A model generated the notes under the pieces. The model made no database searches and was not told the origin of the DNA. It worked only from the letters and a program-made list of their open reading frames with translations. A program made the translations under genes and the position numbers. Below, one piece after another: positions 6,671 through 16,129 of a DNA stretch of 64,000 nt. The DNA is taken from contig DCHD01000042.1 in the NCBI GenBank assembly GCA_002315565.1, positions 64,575 through 128,574 on the forward strand, in the 5' to 3' direction. Position 1 is the stretch's first letter; every line of letters begins with the position of its first letter. This stretch comes from Solobacterium sp. UBA1761 (GTDB lineage Bacteria > Bacillota_I > Bacilli_A > Erysipelotrichales > Erysipelotrichaceae).

Positions 6671-9557
6671 ACTAGTCAGAAATTCTAAATTAGGCAATAT
6701 TGTACTTATATCATTTGCCTTTTTATCACATATTCTCATGGGGGTTTTTGTCTATCTCTGCAAGGGCTATTACAACCTGTCGAAGAGCACAATGATTTCA
6801 CTTCTGGGTGTGGCAATAGCAGTTCTTATTCTTGCCGATATCCTATGTGTAATATGGTTTAATCATCGTGACAAACTGGCAAAAATAATTTCCATAATTC
6901 TTATTACCATAGTAACGCTTGTTGCTTCTGCTGGAGTTGTGGTTTTATTCAAACTGAACAGCGATGTAAATAAAGTAATAGACAATGGCGGTTCTGAACA
7001 ATATGAAATGGTTTATGTTTCATATGTTTCTTATGACACCACATATGATTCAATCGAAAAGATAAGTGGAAAGAAAGTCGGTTACATTCAGTCAAGCGAA
7101 GCTGGAGTAGGAAGCCTTGGCATGGAATATCTTGAGGAAGAAGGTATAAGTGTAAACTATCAGATGTATTCTTCTCAGGATGACCTTTTCTTCGCCTTGA
7201 TTGCTGGCGATGTTGATGCGGCAATTTTACCGAGTGCATACCAGCAGAAATATGTTAATGATACAAACATTGATTATTCAGAACACCTTGAAAAGTGTAA
7301 TCTGATTTATTCGTTTGAAAAGAAAATAAAGACTGGTGAAAACGAAAATGTTGATAAAGACTTAACAATTGAACCATTCAATATACTGCTTATCGGTTAT
7401 GCGCCAGAGAATGATTCATATGGTCTTTCAGATACAATTATTTTGGCTTCTGTAAATCCACAGACTCTTACTGTCGGACTTACTTCAATTGCCAGAGACT
7501 CATACGTACCGATTGCCTGCTATGGTAACCAGAGCAGCGACAAGATCAACGCTGCAAGAGGCGTTTCAAGACAGTGTCTGATGGATACTGTATCCAATCT
7601 ACTTGATGTTGATGTTGAACTTTATGTTGAAGTAAACTTCAAAGGTCTTGTAAGTATCGTTGATGCTGTTGGTGGAATCCCAATCTATTCTGAAGAAGAT
7701 TTCGTTGGCCAGACTTCAAGTACTGAACGAGGCGAATACTTTATAGAAATACCAGCTGGTTGGTATTGGGCAAACGGTGAAGAAGCACTATCTTTCGCAA
7801 GAGAAAGACATGCTTTCTCTGATGGCGACTTCGCAAGACAGAGACATCAGAAACAGGTTATCTTAGCTATCGCAGAGCAGATTCTTGAAGTCAGAAGTAT
7901 CAACACTGTCTTAAGTGTTATGGAAGCTGCTGGAAACAATTTCTCAACCAACCTTTCACTTGATCAGATTACTAATCTATTCAATTATCTGATGAGTGTT
8001 GATACAAATCCGACAGGTTTAACAATAATGGATTTGATTAACATCGTAGATATGCGTATTACTGGATATTCTTCATGGCATTATAACACACAGGTTCACC
8101 TTCCTTTATGGATTTATAAATTGTATCAGGGATCCATAGATGAAACAAAAGAGAATGTTGCCAATATATTAAGCGGAACTGCTTTTAAAGAACCAAACGA
8201 AAACTATGCATACTATTATGATTGGCCATATTATCTTCCTAAATACTATTCAACTGTTTTTGATGAAACACAGGTACATGAAGAAATGCCGGCCTACTAT
8301 CCAAACCTGACTGGTATGACATATGAAGAGATAATGACATGGGCAAGCAAGAATGGGGCAACTGTCAACGTTGAAGAATTAAGCACTGATGGTTATCCAG
8401 AATCACAATGGGGCAAGATTGTAAAGCAGTCTGTTTCATATGGTCAGCTTGTAGCTGATTATCCAAGTGTAACAATTACTGTTATTGGACCTATCGGTCC
8501 AAAGATGCCAAACTTTGTTGACGAATATATTGAAACAGCAACAGAGTGGGCTAAAGAAAATAGCTATACAGTTTCAGCCGAGGTTATTACAGTTGATTCT
8601 AAAGATTATAATGCGCTTAAAGCCGGAAAGATAGTTTCCCAGACACCAAAAGCAAATTCCAGCATCAAAGAAGGTGGAACTTTAAGCATCAAGTATTATG
8701 ATTACTTCACTATAGATGCTACAAAGACATTTGTTAATAGCACTGAAACAAATACCCTAGCAAATGCAAAGATCTGGATAAACAAGTATATGAAATTCCC
8801 AGATACTGTTGTCTATAAACCAGTGGTTACTGATGATACATCACTTTCTTCAAGCAACAGAATTGTATCTGCAGTATTTGCCAACGGAAATGTTACAGCG
8901 CTAAATAACAGTAAAACTTTGGTAATCAGTTATTATGTAAAAGCAGAAAACTTCGATATAAAAATTGAAACTTCCGGACAAGGAACAGTTACAGGGGCAG
9001 GATCTCACAGCAATGCCGTACCGGCAACAGTAACTGCAACCCCAAATGATGGTTATAAGTTTGCTGGATGGTATGAAGGTAGCAACCTTGTTTCAAGCGA
9101 TTCAACATATACATTCAATGTTGAAAGAAACATTACTTTAACCGCAAAATTTGTGGAAAAGAACAAGGTTAAAGTATCTGTTTCTGCAGGTACGGGTGGA
9201 ACTGCTGAAGCAAATAAAACCGAAGTATATGAAGGCGATGCAGTCACTTTGACCGCAAACGCTAACAGTGGATACAGGTTTAAACAATGGAGTGATGGCA
9301 ATGCCTCAAGTACCCGTACTATCAATCCGACTGCTGATTGCACATATACTGCAGAATTTGTTAAGGAATATACAATAACAGTAAACAACGGTTCTGGTTC
9401 AGGAACATATGTCGAGAACCAGAAAGTTCAGATATCGGCAAGCACACCAGAGGGTCAAACATTTGTTCAATGGAACGATGGCAACACGAACAGTTCAAGA
9501 GAGATTACTGTAACTGGTGATGCAACATATACCGCTGAATTTACAAGCGCTGAGTAA
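6657..9557 (+). CDS. Multidomain LCP (LytR-CpsA-Psr) wall-polymer ligase with SBP-like, PASTA-like and InlB B-type repeats
   Basis: A 966-residue membrane protein. Three membrane helices occupy about 12-100. Residues ~118-225 resemble a periplasmic solute-binding fold (KKVGYIQSSEAGVGS, GDVDAAILP). The LCP catalytic domain is ~240-410, with SDTIILASVNP, an IARDSYV block, and RGEYFIEIPAGW...FARERH, the arginines that bind polyprenyl pyrophosphate. Two PASTA-like segments follow at ~545-690, and three InlB B-type repeats (ending TAEF or TAKF) at ~765-960. LCP proteins transfer lipid-linked glycopolymers to peptidoglycan. The repeats may bind the wall or other surface partners. The ATG at 6657 was preferred over the TTG at 6648; both overlap the previous gene. 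Confidence 0.88.
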   Translation: MNRTRLVRNSKLGNIVLISFAFLSHILMGVFVYLCKGYYNLSKSTMISLLGVAIAVLILADILCVIWFNHRDKLAKIISIILITIVTLVASAGVVVLFKLNSDVNKVIDNGGSEQYEMVYVSYVSYDTTYDSIEKISGKKVGYIQSSEAGVGSLGMEYLEEEGISVNYQMYSSQDDLFFALIAGDVDAAILPSAYQQKYVNDTNIDYSEHLEKCNLIYSFEKKIKTGENENVDKDLTIEPFNILLIGYAPENDSYGLSDTIILASVNPQTLTVGLTSIARDSYVPIACYGNQSSDKINAARGVSRQCLMDTVSNLLDVDVELYVEVNFKGLVSIVDAVGGIPIYSEEDFVGQTSSTERGEYFIEIPAGWYWANGEEALSFARERHAFSDGDFARQRHQKQVILAIAEQILEVRSINTVLSVMEAAGNNFSTNLSLDQITNLFNYLMSVDTNPTGLTIMDLINIVDMRITGYSSWHYNTQVHLPLWIYKLYQGSIDETKENVANILSGTAFKEPNENYAYYYDWPYYLPKYYSTVFDETQVHEEMPAYYPNLTGMTYEEIMTWASKNGATVNVEELSTDGYPESQWGKIVKQSVSYGQLVADYPSVTITVIGPIGPKMPNFVDEYIETATEWAKENSYTVSAEVITVDSKDYNALKAGKIVSQTPKANSSIKEGGTLSIKYYDYFTIDATKTFVNSTETNTLANAKIWINKYMKFPDTVVYKPVVTDDTSLSSSNRIVSAVFANGNVTALNNSKTLVISYYVKAENFDIKIETSGQGTVTGAGSHSNAVPATVTATPNDGYKFAGWYEGSNLVSSDSTYTFNVERNITLTAKFVEKNKVKVSVSAGTGGTAEANKTEVYEGDAVTLTANANSGYRFKQWSDGNASSTRTINPTADCTYTAEFVKEYTITVNNGSGSGTYVENQKVQISASTPEGQTFVQWNDGNTNSSREITVTGDATYTAEFTSAE

Positions 9558-9561
9558 ATAA

Positions 9562-9603
9562 AAAGTTCCTGTACTGATAAGATGATTAGACAGGAACTTT
9601 TTT
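9562..9603. terminator. Bidirectional intrinsic terminator
   Basis: An 11-bp perfect stem (AAAGTTCCTGT at 9562-9572 with ACAGGAACTTT at 9590-9600) and a 17-nt loop lie between convergent genes. The T run at 9598-9603 serves the plus strand, and the A run at 9561-9564 gives a U tract on the minus strand. Confidence 0.85.
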
Positions 9604-9608
9604 GTTGC

Positions 9609-11287
9609 TTATTTACTGATTAGTTTGTAGACATAATATTCATTTATTTGTTTTACGACAACAGCTTCAGCATTTGGATAATAGTATTTACGGATGTATT
9701 CAACGATGTCATCGATGTCCCTGTCATCAATGAAATATGCTTTCTCATTGTTTACGATATCTCTGTAATAGTTGGTTATGCCGTATTTCTTCTGAATTGA
9801 AGTAACTAGTGGACTGTTTGTTGTCCATTCTCCAAGCCCCTGAAGATTGGCAAGGAGAGGTCTTTCAAATGTTACGAACAATGAGTCAATAAAGTCCAGC
9901 GTATCGGTTTCCCTTTTTACATAAAGATGATCAGCATCTTCGTTAATCTTGTTTAGAATATATAGTTTATTATCTTCTTCAAGATAATCTTCGTAGTGTT
10001 TATATTTCAGATCTTCAAAATTATAGGATACAAGGACCAAAACAGTAACAGCCATTCCAAGCAAAGTTACTTTTTTAATAGACACTTCTTTCAGATAATA
10101 AAGAATAATCAGAACCAAAGCTACTAAAAATCCTGAACTTACGCGATATACGAACACACAGTTTCGTTTGTAAAAGGCTACAAGGTTACACACAACAAAC
10201 AGAATACCGGTAATACCGATTGCTGTATAGTCAATAAATGAATGTTTCTGAGTGAAGAATATCAGAAGCAGAAGTGATGCCACAAAAACAAGCGAAGTGA
10301 GATTTCTGTTATTTACAATATGTCTGTTAAAACCGATAATAAAGTCTTTTATGTAGCTCAAATTAAACTGCGTTGTTTCTTTGACGGAGATCAGTTCCTT
10401 CATTGCTTCGTTTGATAATACATCTGGATCGTTGAAATTCCAGTTCAGATATAGAGTCATGGTTTCATCATCTATGCCATATTTATTGTAGGTATCTTTA
10501 TAGGTTTCGTAATCTGGCCAACCTTTATCCATTAGTGAAATTCTCAAACTGTTGTACTCTTTGAAGGATTTCCATTCATCTGAACTGAATGATACATTTT
10601 TCACGACATAATAAACACCAAGCAGACAAACAGCAATGGTTGCGGTGATGGCCAGCTTTTTCAGATAATTATCAATTATTCTGTTCTTTAAGTTTAAATA
10701 ACTATGATATAGTCCAGGGATAAATAATGGTATACAGATACATGAAGTAGCCATAAAGACAGAACGTCTCATGCAGATGCTGTTGAAGAGAATCAGAATC
10801 CCAAGGATGCTTATCTTATTTTCTTCCTTTATCTTGTGATTTATCAGGAAATAAGATGCGATTGTTGTCAAATAAACGGTCTTTGTATACTGCAGTTTAG
10901 TATATAAATCAAAAGATACAAGAATTATTAGAACAAGACAAACTGCGAAAAGGCTCTCTTTTCTGTTGGCAAATACATAAAGGATTGAAGAGAACGCCAG
11001 TATCAGGAATGTAATCTGATACAGCTCATACCATGGAATGCTTGTAGTGATTGAATATAATGAAGAAAGAATAAGGCCAGGAATATATCCAATACATATC
11101 ATATTGGCCTCCGGTTCGCCAAACCCACCGCTGCAGATCATCTTTAATGTGAAATCATCAATCGTTTCAAATGAAGAAGCAAAGAAAAGATAGAAGAACA
11201 GGCTGATCAGAATAGACAGCCTATAAAGTTGATTCTATTGTTTTTATTGATAAATAGACTTCCTACTTTGTTCAATAAGTTTTTCAT
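9609..11287 (-). pseudogene. Polytopic membrane protein disrupted by a frameshift near its N-terminus
   Basis: A 510-codon frame runs from 11141 to 9609, but its first ATG lies inside a hydrophobic domain. Upstream, an ATG at 11287 with GGAG 7 nt before it opens a frame reading MKNLLNKVGSLFINKNNRI and then stops at TGA (11207-11209). From there the downstream frame continues without a stop as LISLFFYLFFASSFETIDDF into the long frame. One missing base between about 11209 and 11237 joins the two into a protein of about 559 residues with roughly ten membrane helices and a C-terminal extracytoplasmic tail. It may be a GT-C type transferase or polymerase-like protein; the family is not recognised. 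It could be a pseudogene, a sequencing error, or an intact shorter protein from an internal start. Confidence 0.65.
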
Positions 11288-11290
11288 GTG

Positions 11291-12691
11291 TTATCTCCTG
11301 ATAAGGCCTTTGATTTTTAACAGTACTTCTTTGATATATTCTCTGTTTACCAAAAGAAGCAGAGCAATACATAAAATCTCAATCAGATAATTCTGCATAT
11401 TTACTTCAACCCATGCTTCACAAATAAGTGTCAGCCAGGAAAGATAGACAACAGTATTAACTTTTTTGTTGAGTCTATCATTGCAGTATACTTTTCTCAC
11501 GATATAAATTACAAAGCTTGAAACAGCAGTAGCAACAACCGCCCCCTGTATGCCGAAGTAGTGAACCATCAGTATATTCATCACAAGATTTGTAAGAGCT
11601 CCAAGAATGGCAGAAGTAGCCATAGGCTTTGTTTCTTTCTTTGCCGAAAGTATAGGACCAAGTAGTCCAGATGCGGTATTGAGCAATGAAGAAATCAGCA
11701 GTGCAGGAACATATCTCCACGCTTCAAAGAAGTCGTTGGAATATAAGAAATATGCTAGTGGTCGACACAGGAAAATAAGACCCGCACAACAGAGTGACAT
11801 CAGAAAATTTACATAGATGAAAGTATTTGAATAGAAATCGTTTGTGTTTGTTCCATCTTTTTCCGATACAGCAGATATCTGCCATGCCTGAGTAAAGATA
11901 TTCTGTACGACATTCAGGATTGTTGGAATCTTATATGCAATAGATAAAAGACCGACTGCAGCTGAATCAAGCAGAATTTTAACTACGTATTTATCAAGTG
12001 AATCGTTTACTATCCAGCTTATTGATGTCACAATCAGAGGTACACAATAAGCAATCATCCTCTTTTCCAGATCTTTATCTCTTTTTGAAAGAGAAACATA
12101 ACTGAAGTATTTAAGCCTAATGATGTAGTAGATTGAAGTAACTGCCTGAGCTACGATATTTGCTAAAAAGAAAGAAGCAACACCAAGTCTTAAAACAACA
12201 AGGAATAGAATGTTTAATGAAAGAGTTACAAAGGTAGATATTACTCCAGCAATACCAATGTCAGTTACCTTTTCAAGTCCTTTGGCAAATCCAGCAAAAT
12301 ATTGAGAGAAAATATTGGTAACGAAATACAGGATTACAAGAAGTTCGAAGTTTTTGAAGATTGCTGTTATTTCAAACAGTTTATTGAGTCCGATTAAAGA
12401 ACAGGCAATAAGTGAAGCGACAAGAATATACTTAAGACCTAATGATGCTATGTTCTTTTTATCTTCGTTTCTGTCCATCGAGAACCTGACAACGCTATCA
12501 CAGATGTTAAGAGTCAGAACCGGAATAGCCAAAGACATAGTAGTCATAATAATGTCATAATCGCCATAGTCTGAAGTTGTAAGAATGCTTGTATAAATCG
12601 GCACCAGAAAAAAACTGAGTAATTTACTGGAGAAATTACTTATGGTGAAAATGGACATATTTTTTAAAAGATATTTGTACTTGTTATCCAT
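11291..12691 (-). CDS. Wzx-type oligosaccharide flippase (MOP superfamily), copy 1
   Basis: A 466-residue polytopic protein with about 12-14 membrane helices. Its N-terminus (NMSIFTISNFSSKLLSFFL) and the general pattern are those of polysaccharide biosynthesis/MATE-like exporters. It probably flips an undecaprenyl-pyrophosphate-linked repeat unit to the outer face. The upstream gene 12691-13764 overlaps its first base, and the frameshifted gene begins 3 bases after its stop, so the three form one minus-strand operon. A second Wzx-like gene lies at 46384, so the region may export two different glycans. Confidence 0.87.
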   Translation of the reverse strand: MDNKYKYLLKNMSIFTISNFSSKLLSFFLVPIYTSILTTSDYGDYDIIMTTMSLAIPVLTLNICDSVVRFSMDRNEDKKNIASLGLKYILVASLIACSLIGLNKLFEITAIFKNFELLVILYFVTNIFSQYFAGFAKGLEKVTDIGIAGVISTFVTLSLNILFLVVLRLGVASFFLANIVAQAVTSIYYIIRLKYFSYVSLSKRDKDLEKRMIAYCVPLIVTSISWIVNDSLDKYVVKILLDSAAVGLLSIAYKIPTILNVVQNIFTQAWQISAVSEKDGTNTNDFYSNTFIYVNFLMSLCCAGLIFLCRPLAYFLYSNDFFEAWRYVPALLISSLLNTASGLLGPILSAKKETKPMATSAILGALTNLVMNILMVHYFGIQGAVVATAVSSFVIYIVRKVYCNDRLNKKVNTVVYLSWLTLICEAWVEVNMQNYLIEILCIALLLLVNREYIKEVLLKIKGLIRR

Positions 12692-13764
12692 TAAAGAATA
12701 TCCTTCAGGGAATCAACTACAGATATGTTTTTATAGCCAAGTTCTTTATTGTTTAAAAGATTAGTAATATCTTTAGAAAGTCTGTTTGAGAGTTCTGTTT
12801 TTTCAACATCGCACTCTTTAAACAGAAAATGGGCTCTTGGTGGATTATCCAGGCAGGCATTTAAAGACATAATGCTGCTTGATAAAGATGAAAGAAGTAC
12901 ATTCTTTGTAAAATCGCCATTCAGTTGGATTGCTTCCCAAGGAATTGATGAATTTTCATCAATATTAAAGCCTTCCTGTCTGTAGGATTCGATATTATCT
13001 CTTGGATGAACTTTAAGCACAAGATTCTCGTTTCCGACCAGGTCCCTGAGTCTTCTCAGCATATCTTTTTCCCCGATATCAACACCGGTATCGAGAACGA
13101 TTCCAGTTCCGAAATAAATATATTTATAAGTATATGGTTTTATTTCTTTATCAGGGAAGAATATACTTTTGATTATTCTTTTGAATTCAATGTCTGTATC
13201 TTCAATTTTAGGAATCTGATAAGTCTTATATGGACCTTTATAGGCAGACGGAGAATAACAATAGAAATATTCAATGTCATCGGCAATGTTTTTCCTGCCA
13301 AGTTTATTTCTCAGGTTATAGATCTTGTTGTATCTTCCATCGGTGTGCTGGTCATGTGAGACTGTATATGAAAGCATACCTTCTTCTATTACATTTCTGA
13401 TGATTTTTGGATTGTGCTTAGACAGATAGGCAAAGATAATGTGTTCCATCTGTCCTTCATTGAAACAGATAAGTTCATCGTAATTGTTTCCGACTTTCAG
13501 GTCTTTACCAAAGATCTCAAGGATATTAAGTTTCATGAAATCTGTTCTTGTAGAATTGGCATTGTATTCATATCCTGAAGCATCAATATAATACACTTGA
13601 TTAAACAGATTGCACTTTCTAAGATTGTCGGCAACCTTGTCAGCATTTCTTGAATGTTGAGAGATTACGATTGAACATTCATCATCTTTTTTGATAGTAA
13701 GTTTCATTCTTACTGCAGTAATCAGCTGGAAGTAAGTGTTGGCTGTAAATAGAATTTTACTCAT
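12691..13764 (-). CDS. Sialyltransferase-like CMP-sugar glycosyltransferase (GT52/GT38-like)
   Basis: A 357-residue soluble protein. The N-terminus ILFTANTYFQLITAVRM resembles family 52 transferases. Three motifs of bacterial sialyltransferases can be seen: EEG at 127-129 (the D/E-D/E-G motif), KVHPRD at 251-256 with the HP pair at 253-254, and a serine run LSSLSSS at 291-297. These enzymes use CMP-activated acidic sugars. No sialic acid synthesis gene is visible, but a full CMP-Kdo pathway lies at 21662-26062, so Kdo is the obvious donor (inference). It is the first gene of the minus-strand operon with the flippase, transcribed from a divergent promoter with a -10 box 6 nt before its ATG. 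Family assignment rests on motifs only. Confidence 0.7.
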   Translation of the reverse strand: MSKILFTANTYFQLITAVRMKLTIKKDDECSIVISQHSRNADKVADNLRKCNLFNQVYYIDASGYEYNANSTRTDFMKLNILEIFGKDLKVGNNYDELICFNEGQMEHIIFAYLSKHNPKIIRNVIEEGMLSYTVSHDQHTDGRYNKIYNLRNKLGRKNIADDIEYFYCYSPSAYKGPYKTYQIPKIEDTDIEFKRIIKSIFFPDKEIKPYTYKYIYFGTGIVLDTGVDIGEKDMLRRLRDLVGNENLVLKVHPRDNIESYRQEGFNIDENSSIPWEAIQLNGDFTKNVLLSSLSSSIMSLNACLDNPPRAHFLFKECDVEKTELSNRLSKDITNLLNNKELGYKNISVVDSLKDIL

Positions 13765-13770
13765 ACGATT

Positions 13771-13801
13771 ATTATACTAAAATAACGATATTTAGTATAA
13801 T
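13771..13801. promoter_or_regulatory. Perfectly symmetric divergent promoter/operator
   Basis: The 43-bp gap between divergent genes holds an 11-bp perfect inverted repeat: ATTATACTAAA at 13771-13781 and TTTAGTATAAT at 13791-13801, with a 9-nt centre. Each arm ends in a TATAAT -10 box pointing outward, exactly 6 nt from its start codon (13764 minus, 13808 plus). There is no Shine-Dalgarno on either side. This looks like a pair of mirrored leaderless promoters, or a regulator site overlapping both. Confidence 0.6.
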
Positions 13802-13807
13802 TCATAT

Positions 13808-16105
13808 ATGGTTGTTAATAAGTTTAAAACGTTTGTAAAAGAGCATAAATACCTTTGTATTATGGCTATGGCAATAGTACTTGGTGTGCTTGTAATATAT
13901 ATTCCTTCATTTATTTCCGGCAAGTATTATGTCGGTGGAGGAGACATCAAAACCCAGAACTATGAGTATTATCTTCTTGCAAAAAGGGAAACACTGAATG
14001 CACTTAAAAACGGTACTCTTCCCTTTTACTCGTTTGTTCTGTTTCTAGGCAATAATATCTGGGCATCTAAACCGGATTATCTGCTTGATCCGTTCAATAT
14101 CATTACCTACATACTTCCAGTTGATTTCTATTTGATAAATGATTTTATCTGTATAGTAAAACTTCTGACTGCAGGTATTGGAACTTATCTGGTTATCAAT
14201 AAAATATACAGAAATGAAAAAGCCGCAGCACTCGGTGGCTTCCTTTTTGCGATGTCAAGTTATGCGGTGTACTTTACTTCACAACCTGCCTTCCTGTCAT
14301 TTTTTGCGATTGTTCCTTTCTATCTTTTAGGAATTGAACTTTATCTGAGCGAAAAGAAAAAAGGTTTGTTTATTGCGACAGTATTTCTTTCTTTTCTAAT
14401 CAGCTATTATCTGTTCTTTGCTTTGACAGTATTTACACCGGTTTATTTCCTTTATCGTTACTACAATATCAACGGCTCATTTAAGGGATGGTTCAAATCA
14501 GCACTTATTCTGATAGTTTACTATCTTATTGGATGTCTGCTGTCCTGCTTCTCACTGGTTCCAGGAGCTGTATATGTTCTTGGTAATGACAGAGTGGGCA
14601 AGTCGTCACTTTCATTTACTTATGATGATATAAAGATATATCTTCATCTTATCTATTCAAGGCTTGTTCCTAGCCAGTCATATATTTATGCGAATAATGT
14701 GTTCGATAACTCCAGTCACACAATCAGAGAAATGTGCCTGTTTACTTCTTCGTTTGTAACGGTAGTTATCACTCAGCTTTTAAGTGACAGAAACAAAATA
14801 TTCAGAAGATCAACCCTTATTCTTTATCTTGTAATGGCTGTTTTGGCGTTTGTTCCATATGGCAGTTCTTTGATGAACGGATTAAGTGAAGTGTGTTTCC
14901 GCTGGACATTTATCGTCGTATTTATTGATGTGTTGGTATGTTCAAAGTATTTTATCGAACTGGAATCAGTAAACAGAAAACATGTCTATATTATTGCTTT
15001 TATAAGTATTGGAATAATACTGGCGTCATTCCTTGCTGCAGTATCATTTGAAAGTTCATCTTTAATTGATTATAAAGATCAGCTGATAATCACGCTGATT
15101 ACCGTTGTAGCTTTAATTCTTGTATCTTTATTTATCACTAACAGAAAAGTATTGACAGTCATCATTGCAGCTGAGGTTATTATTGCGTGTGGCTATAAAG
15201 GCTATAACAGTATTGATTGTGGAGTTTCCAAATCATATGTTGTAGCTTCAGAAACAGTGCTTTCAGATGGTCGTGACTATAATCAGCTGAATGATTATCT
15301 TGACAGTCTTGAAGAAGGCAACGAAAAAGAATTCTACAGAGTATATGTTCCTTTCGATACAGTTTACTGGGCAAATTCCACCAACTTCAATATTATCTAT
15401 AACCTGAAAGGTTTGATGACCTATGATTCTCTTTTTGCCCCTTCGTTCTCGATTCTTCGTGACATAGTGAGAACCGACATCACTAAAACTTTATCTTGGG
15501 ACTTTGATATTCAGAATAAAGATCTGATCAATCTGTACAGTACTAAATATTCAATCACAACACAGAAAGAAGAAATTCCTTTTGACAACTATGAAATTTT
15601 AGACTATTACAGGGATTCAATGTATATTGCAAAGAATTTGGATTATAGACCTCTGGGTGTTACATATACAGAATATATGAATTACTGGGATCTTGAGAAA
15701 GTTTACAACAACGACCCTGCAAAATTTCTTGACAGCGTTGTCTGTTACTATGGATTCAGCGAAGTCATGAAAGATGAACATCAGCATTATCTTCACGACA
15801 TCGAATACGGAAACAACAGATTGTCAGGATACGTTGAAACTGATGATTCCACATTTATGGTTCTGTCTTTGCCTTATGAAAAAGGTTGGACCATAAAGAT
15901 TAACGGTAATAAAACGTCCTATTTTGAATGCAATGGCGGTCTTATCGGATTTGCTGTTCCAGCAGGAGAAAACTATGTAGAAATGAGTTTTGTACCAGAT
16001 GGATTTAAAGAAGGATGTCTTTTGTCCCTTGTTGGCATTATCCTATTAGGTATCGTCAACACAGACGTGTTTAAAAAGGTGAAATATCGTAAATTGAAGC
16101 GATAA
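13808..16105 (+). CDS. YfhO family membrane glycosyltransferase (copy 1)
   Basis: A 765-residue protein with an N-terminal basic stretch, about 12-13 membrane helices to residue ~465, and an extracytoplasmic domain of about 270 residues followed by a last helix near 740-755. The signature GGGDIKTQNYEYYLLAKRE and LGNNIWASK in the first outer loop, and the C-terminal block LPYEKGWTIKINGNKT, are those of YfhO proteins. In Bacillus, Staphylococcus and Listeria, YfhO/GtlB-type proteins take a sugar from the lipid made by a CsbB/GtrB partner and add it to lipoteichoic acid outside the cell. A close paralogue is at 38096. Here it leads an operon with an LtaS-like enzyme, which fits teichoic-acid-type glycosylation. 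Confidence 0.88.
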   Translation: MVVNKFKTFVKEHKYLCIMAMAIVLGVLVIYIPSFISGKYYVGGGDIKTQNYEYYLLAKRETLNALKNGTLPFYSFVLFLGNNIWASKPDYLLDPFNIITYILPVDFYLINDFICIVKLLTAGIGTYLVINKIYRNEKAAALGGFLFAMSSYAVYFTSQPAFLSFFAIVPFYLLGIELYLSEKKKGLFIATVFLSFLISYYLFFALTVFTPVYFLYRYYNINGSFKGWFKSALILIVYYLIGCLLSCFSLVPGAVYVLGNDRVGKSSLSFTYDDIKIYLHLIYSRLVPSQSYIYANNVFDNSSHTIREMCLFTSSFVTVVITQLLSDRNKIFRRSTLILYLVMAVLAFVPYGSSLMNGLSEVCFRWTFIVVFIDVLVCSKYFIELESVNRKHVYIIAFISIGIILASFLAAVSFESSSLIDYKDQLIITLITVVALILVSLFITNRKVLTVIIAAEVIIACGYKGYNSIDCGVSKSYVVASETVLSDGRDYNQLNDYLDSLEEGNEKEFYRVYVPFDTVYWANSTNFNIIYNLKGLMTYDSLFAPSFSILRDIVRTDITKTLSWDFDIQNKDLINLYSTKYSITTQKEEIPFDNYEILDYYRDSMYIAKNLDYRPLGVTYTEYMNYWDLEKVYNNDPAKFLDSVVCYYGFSEVMKDEHQHYLHDIEYGNNRLSGYVETDDSTFMVLSLPYEKGWTIKINGNKTSYFECNGGLIGFAVPAGENYVEMSFVPDGFKEGCLLSLVGIILLGIVNTDVFKKVKYRKLKR

Positions 16106-16116
16106 TGTATGTGGAA

Positions 16117-16122
16117 TATAAT
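16117..16122 (+). promoter_or_regulatory. -10 box just upstream of the LtaS-like gene
   Basis: TATAAT at 16117-16122 ends 7 nt before the ATG at 16130 and no ribosome binding site follows. It overlaps the longer reading frame starting at 16109, which argues that 16130 is the true start if this promoter is used. No clear -35 is seen. Confidence 0.4.
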
Positions 16123-16129
16123 GATTACT

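Noticed and set aside
8941..9540. Direct DNA repeats in the LCP gene
   Set aside because: The repeats are visible at protein level (InlB B-type) but the DNA copies have diverged, so this is not a recent tandem repeat.
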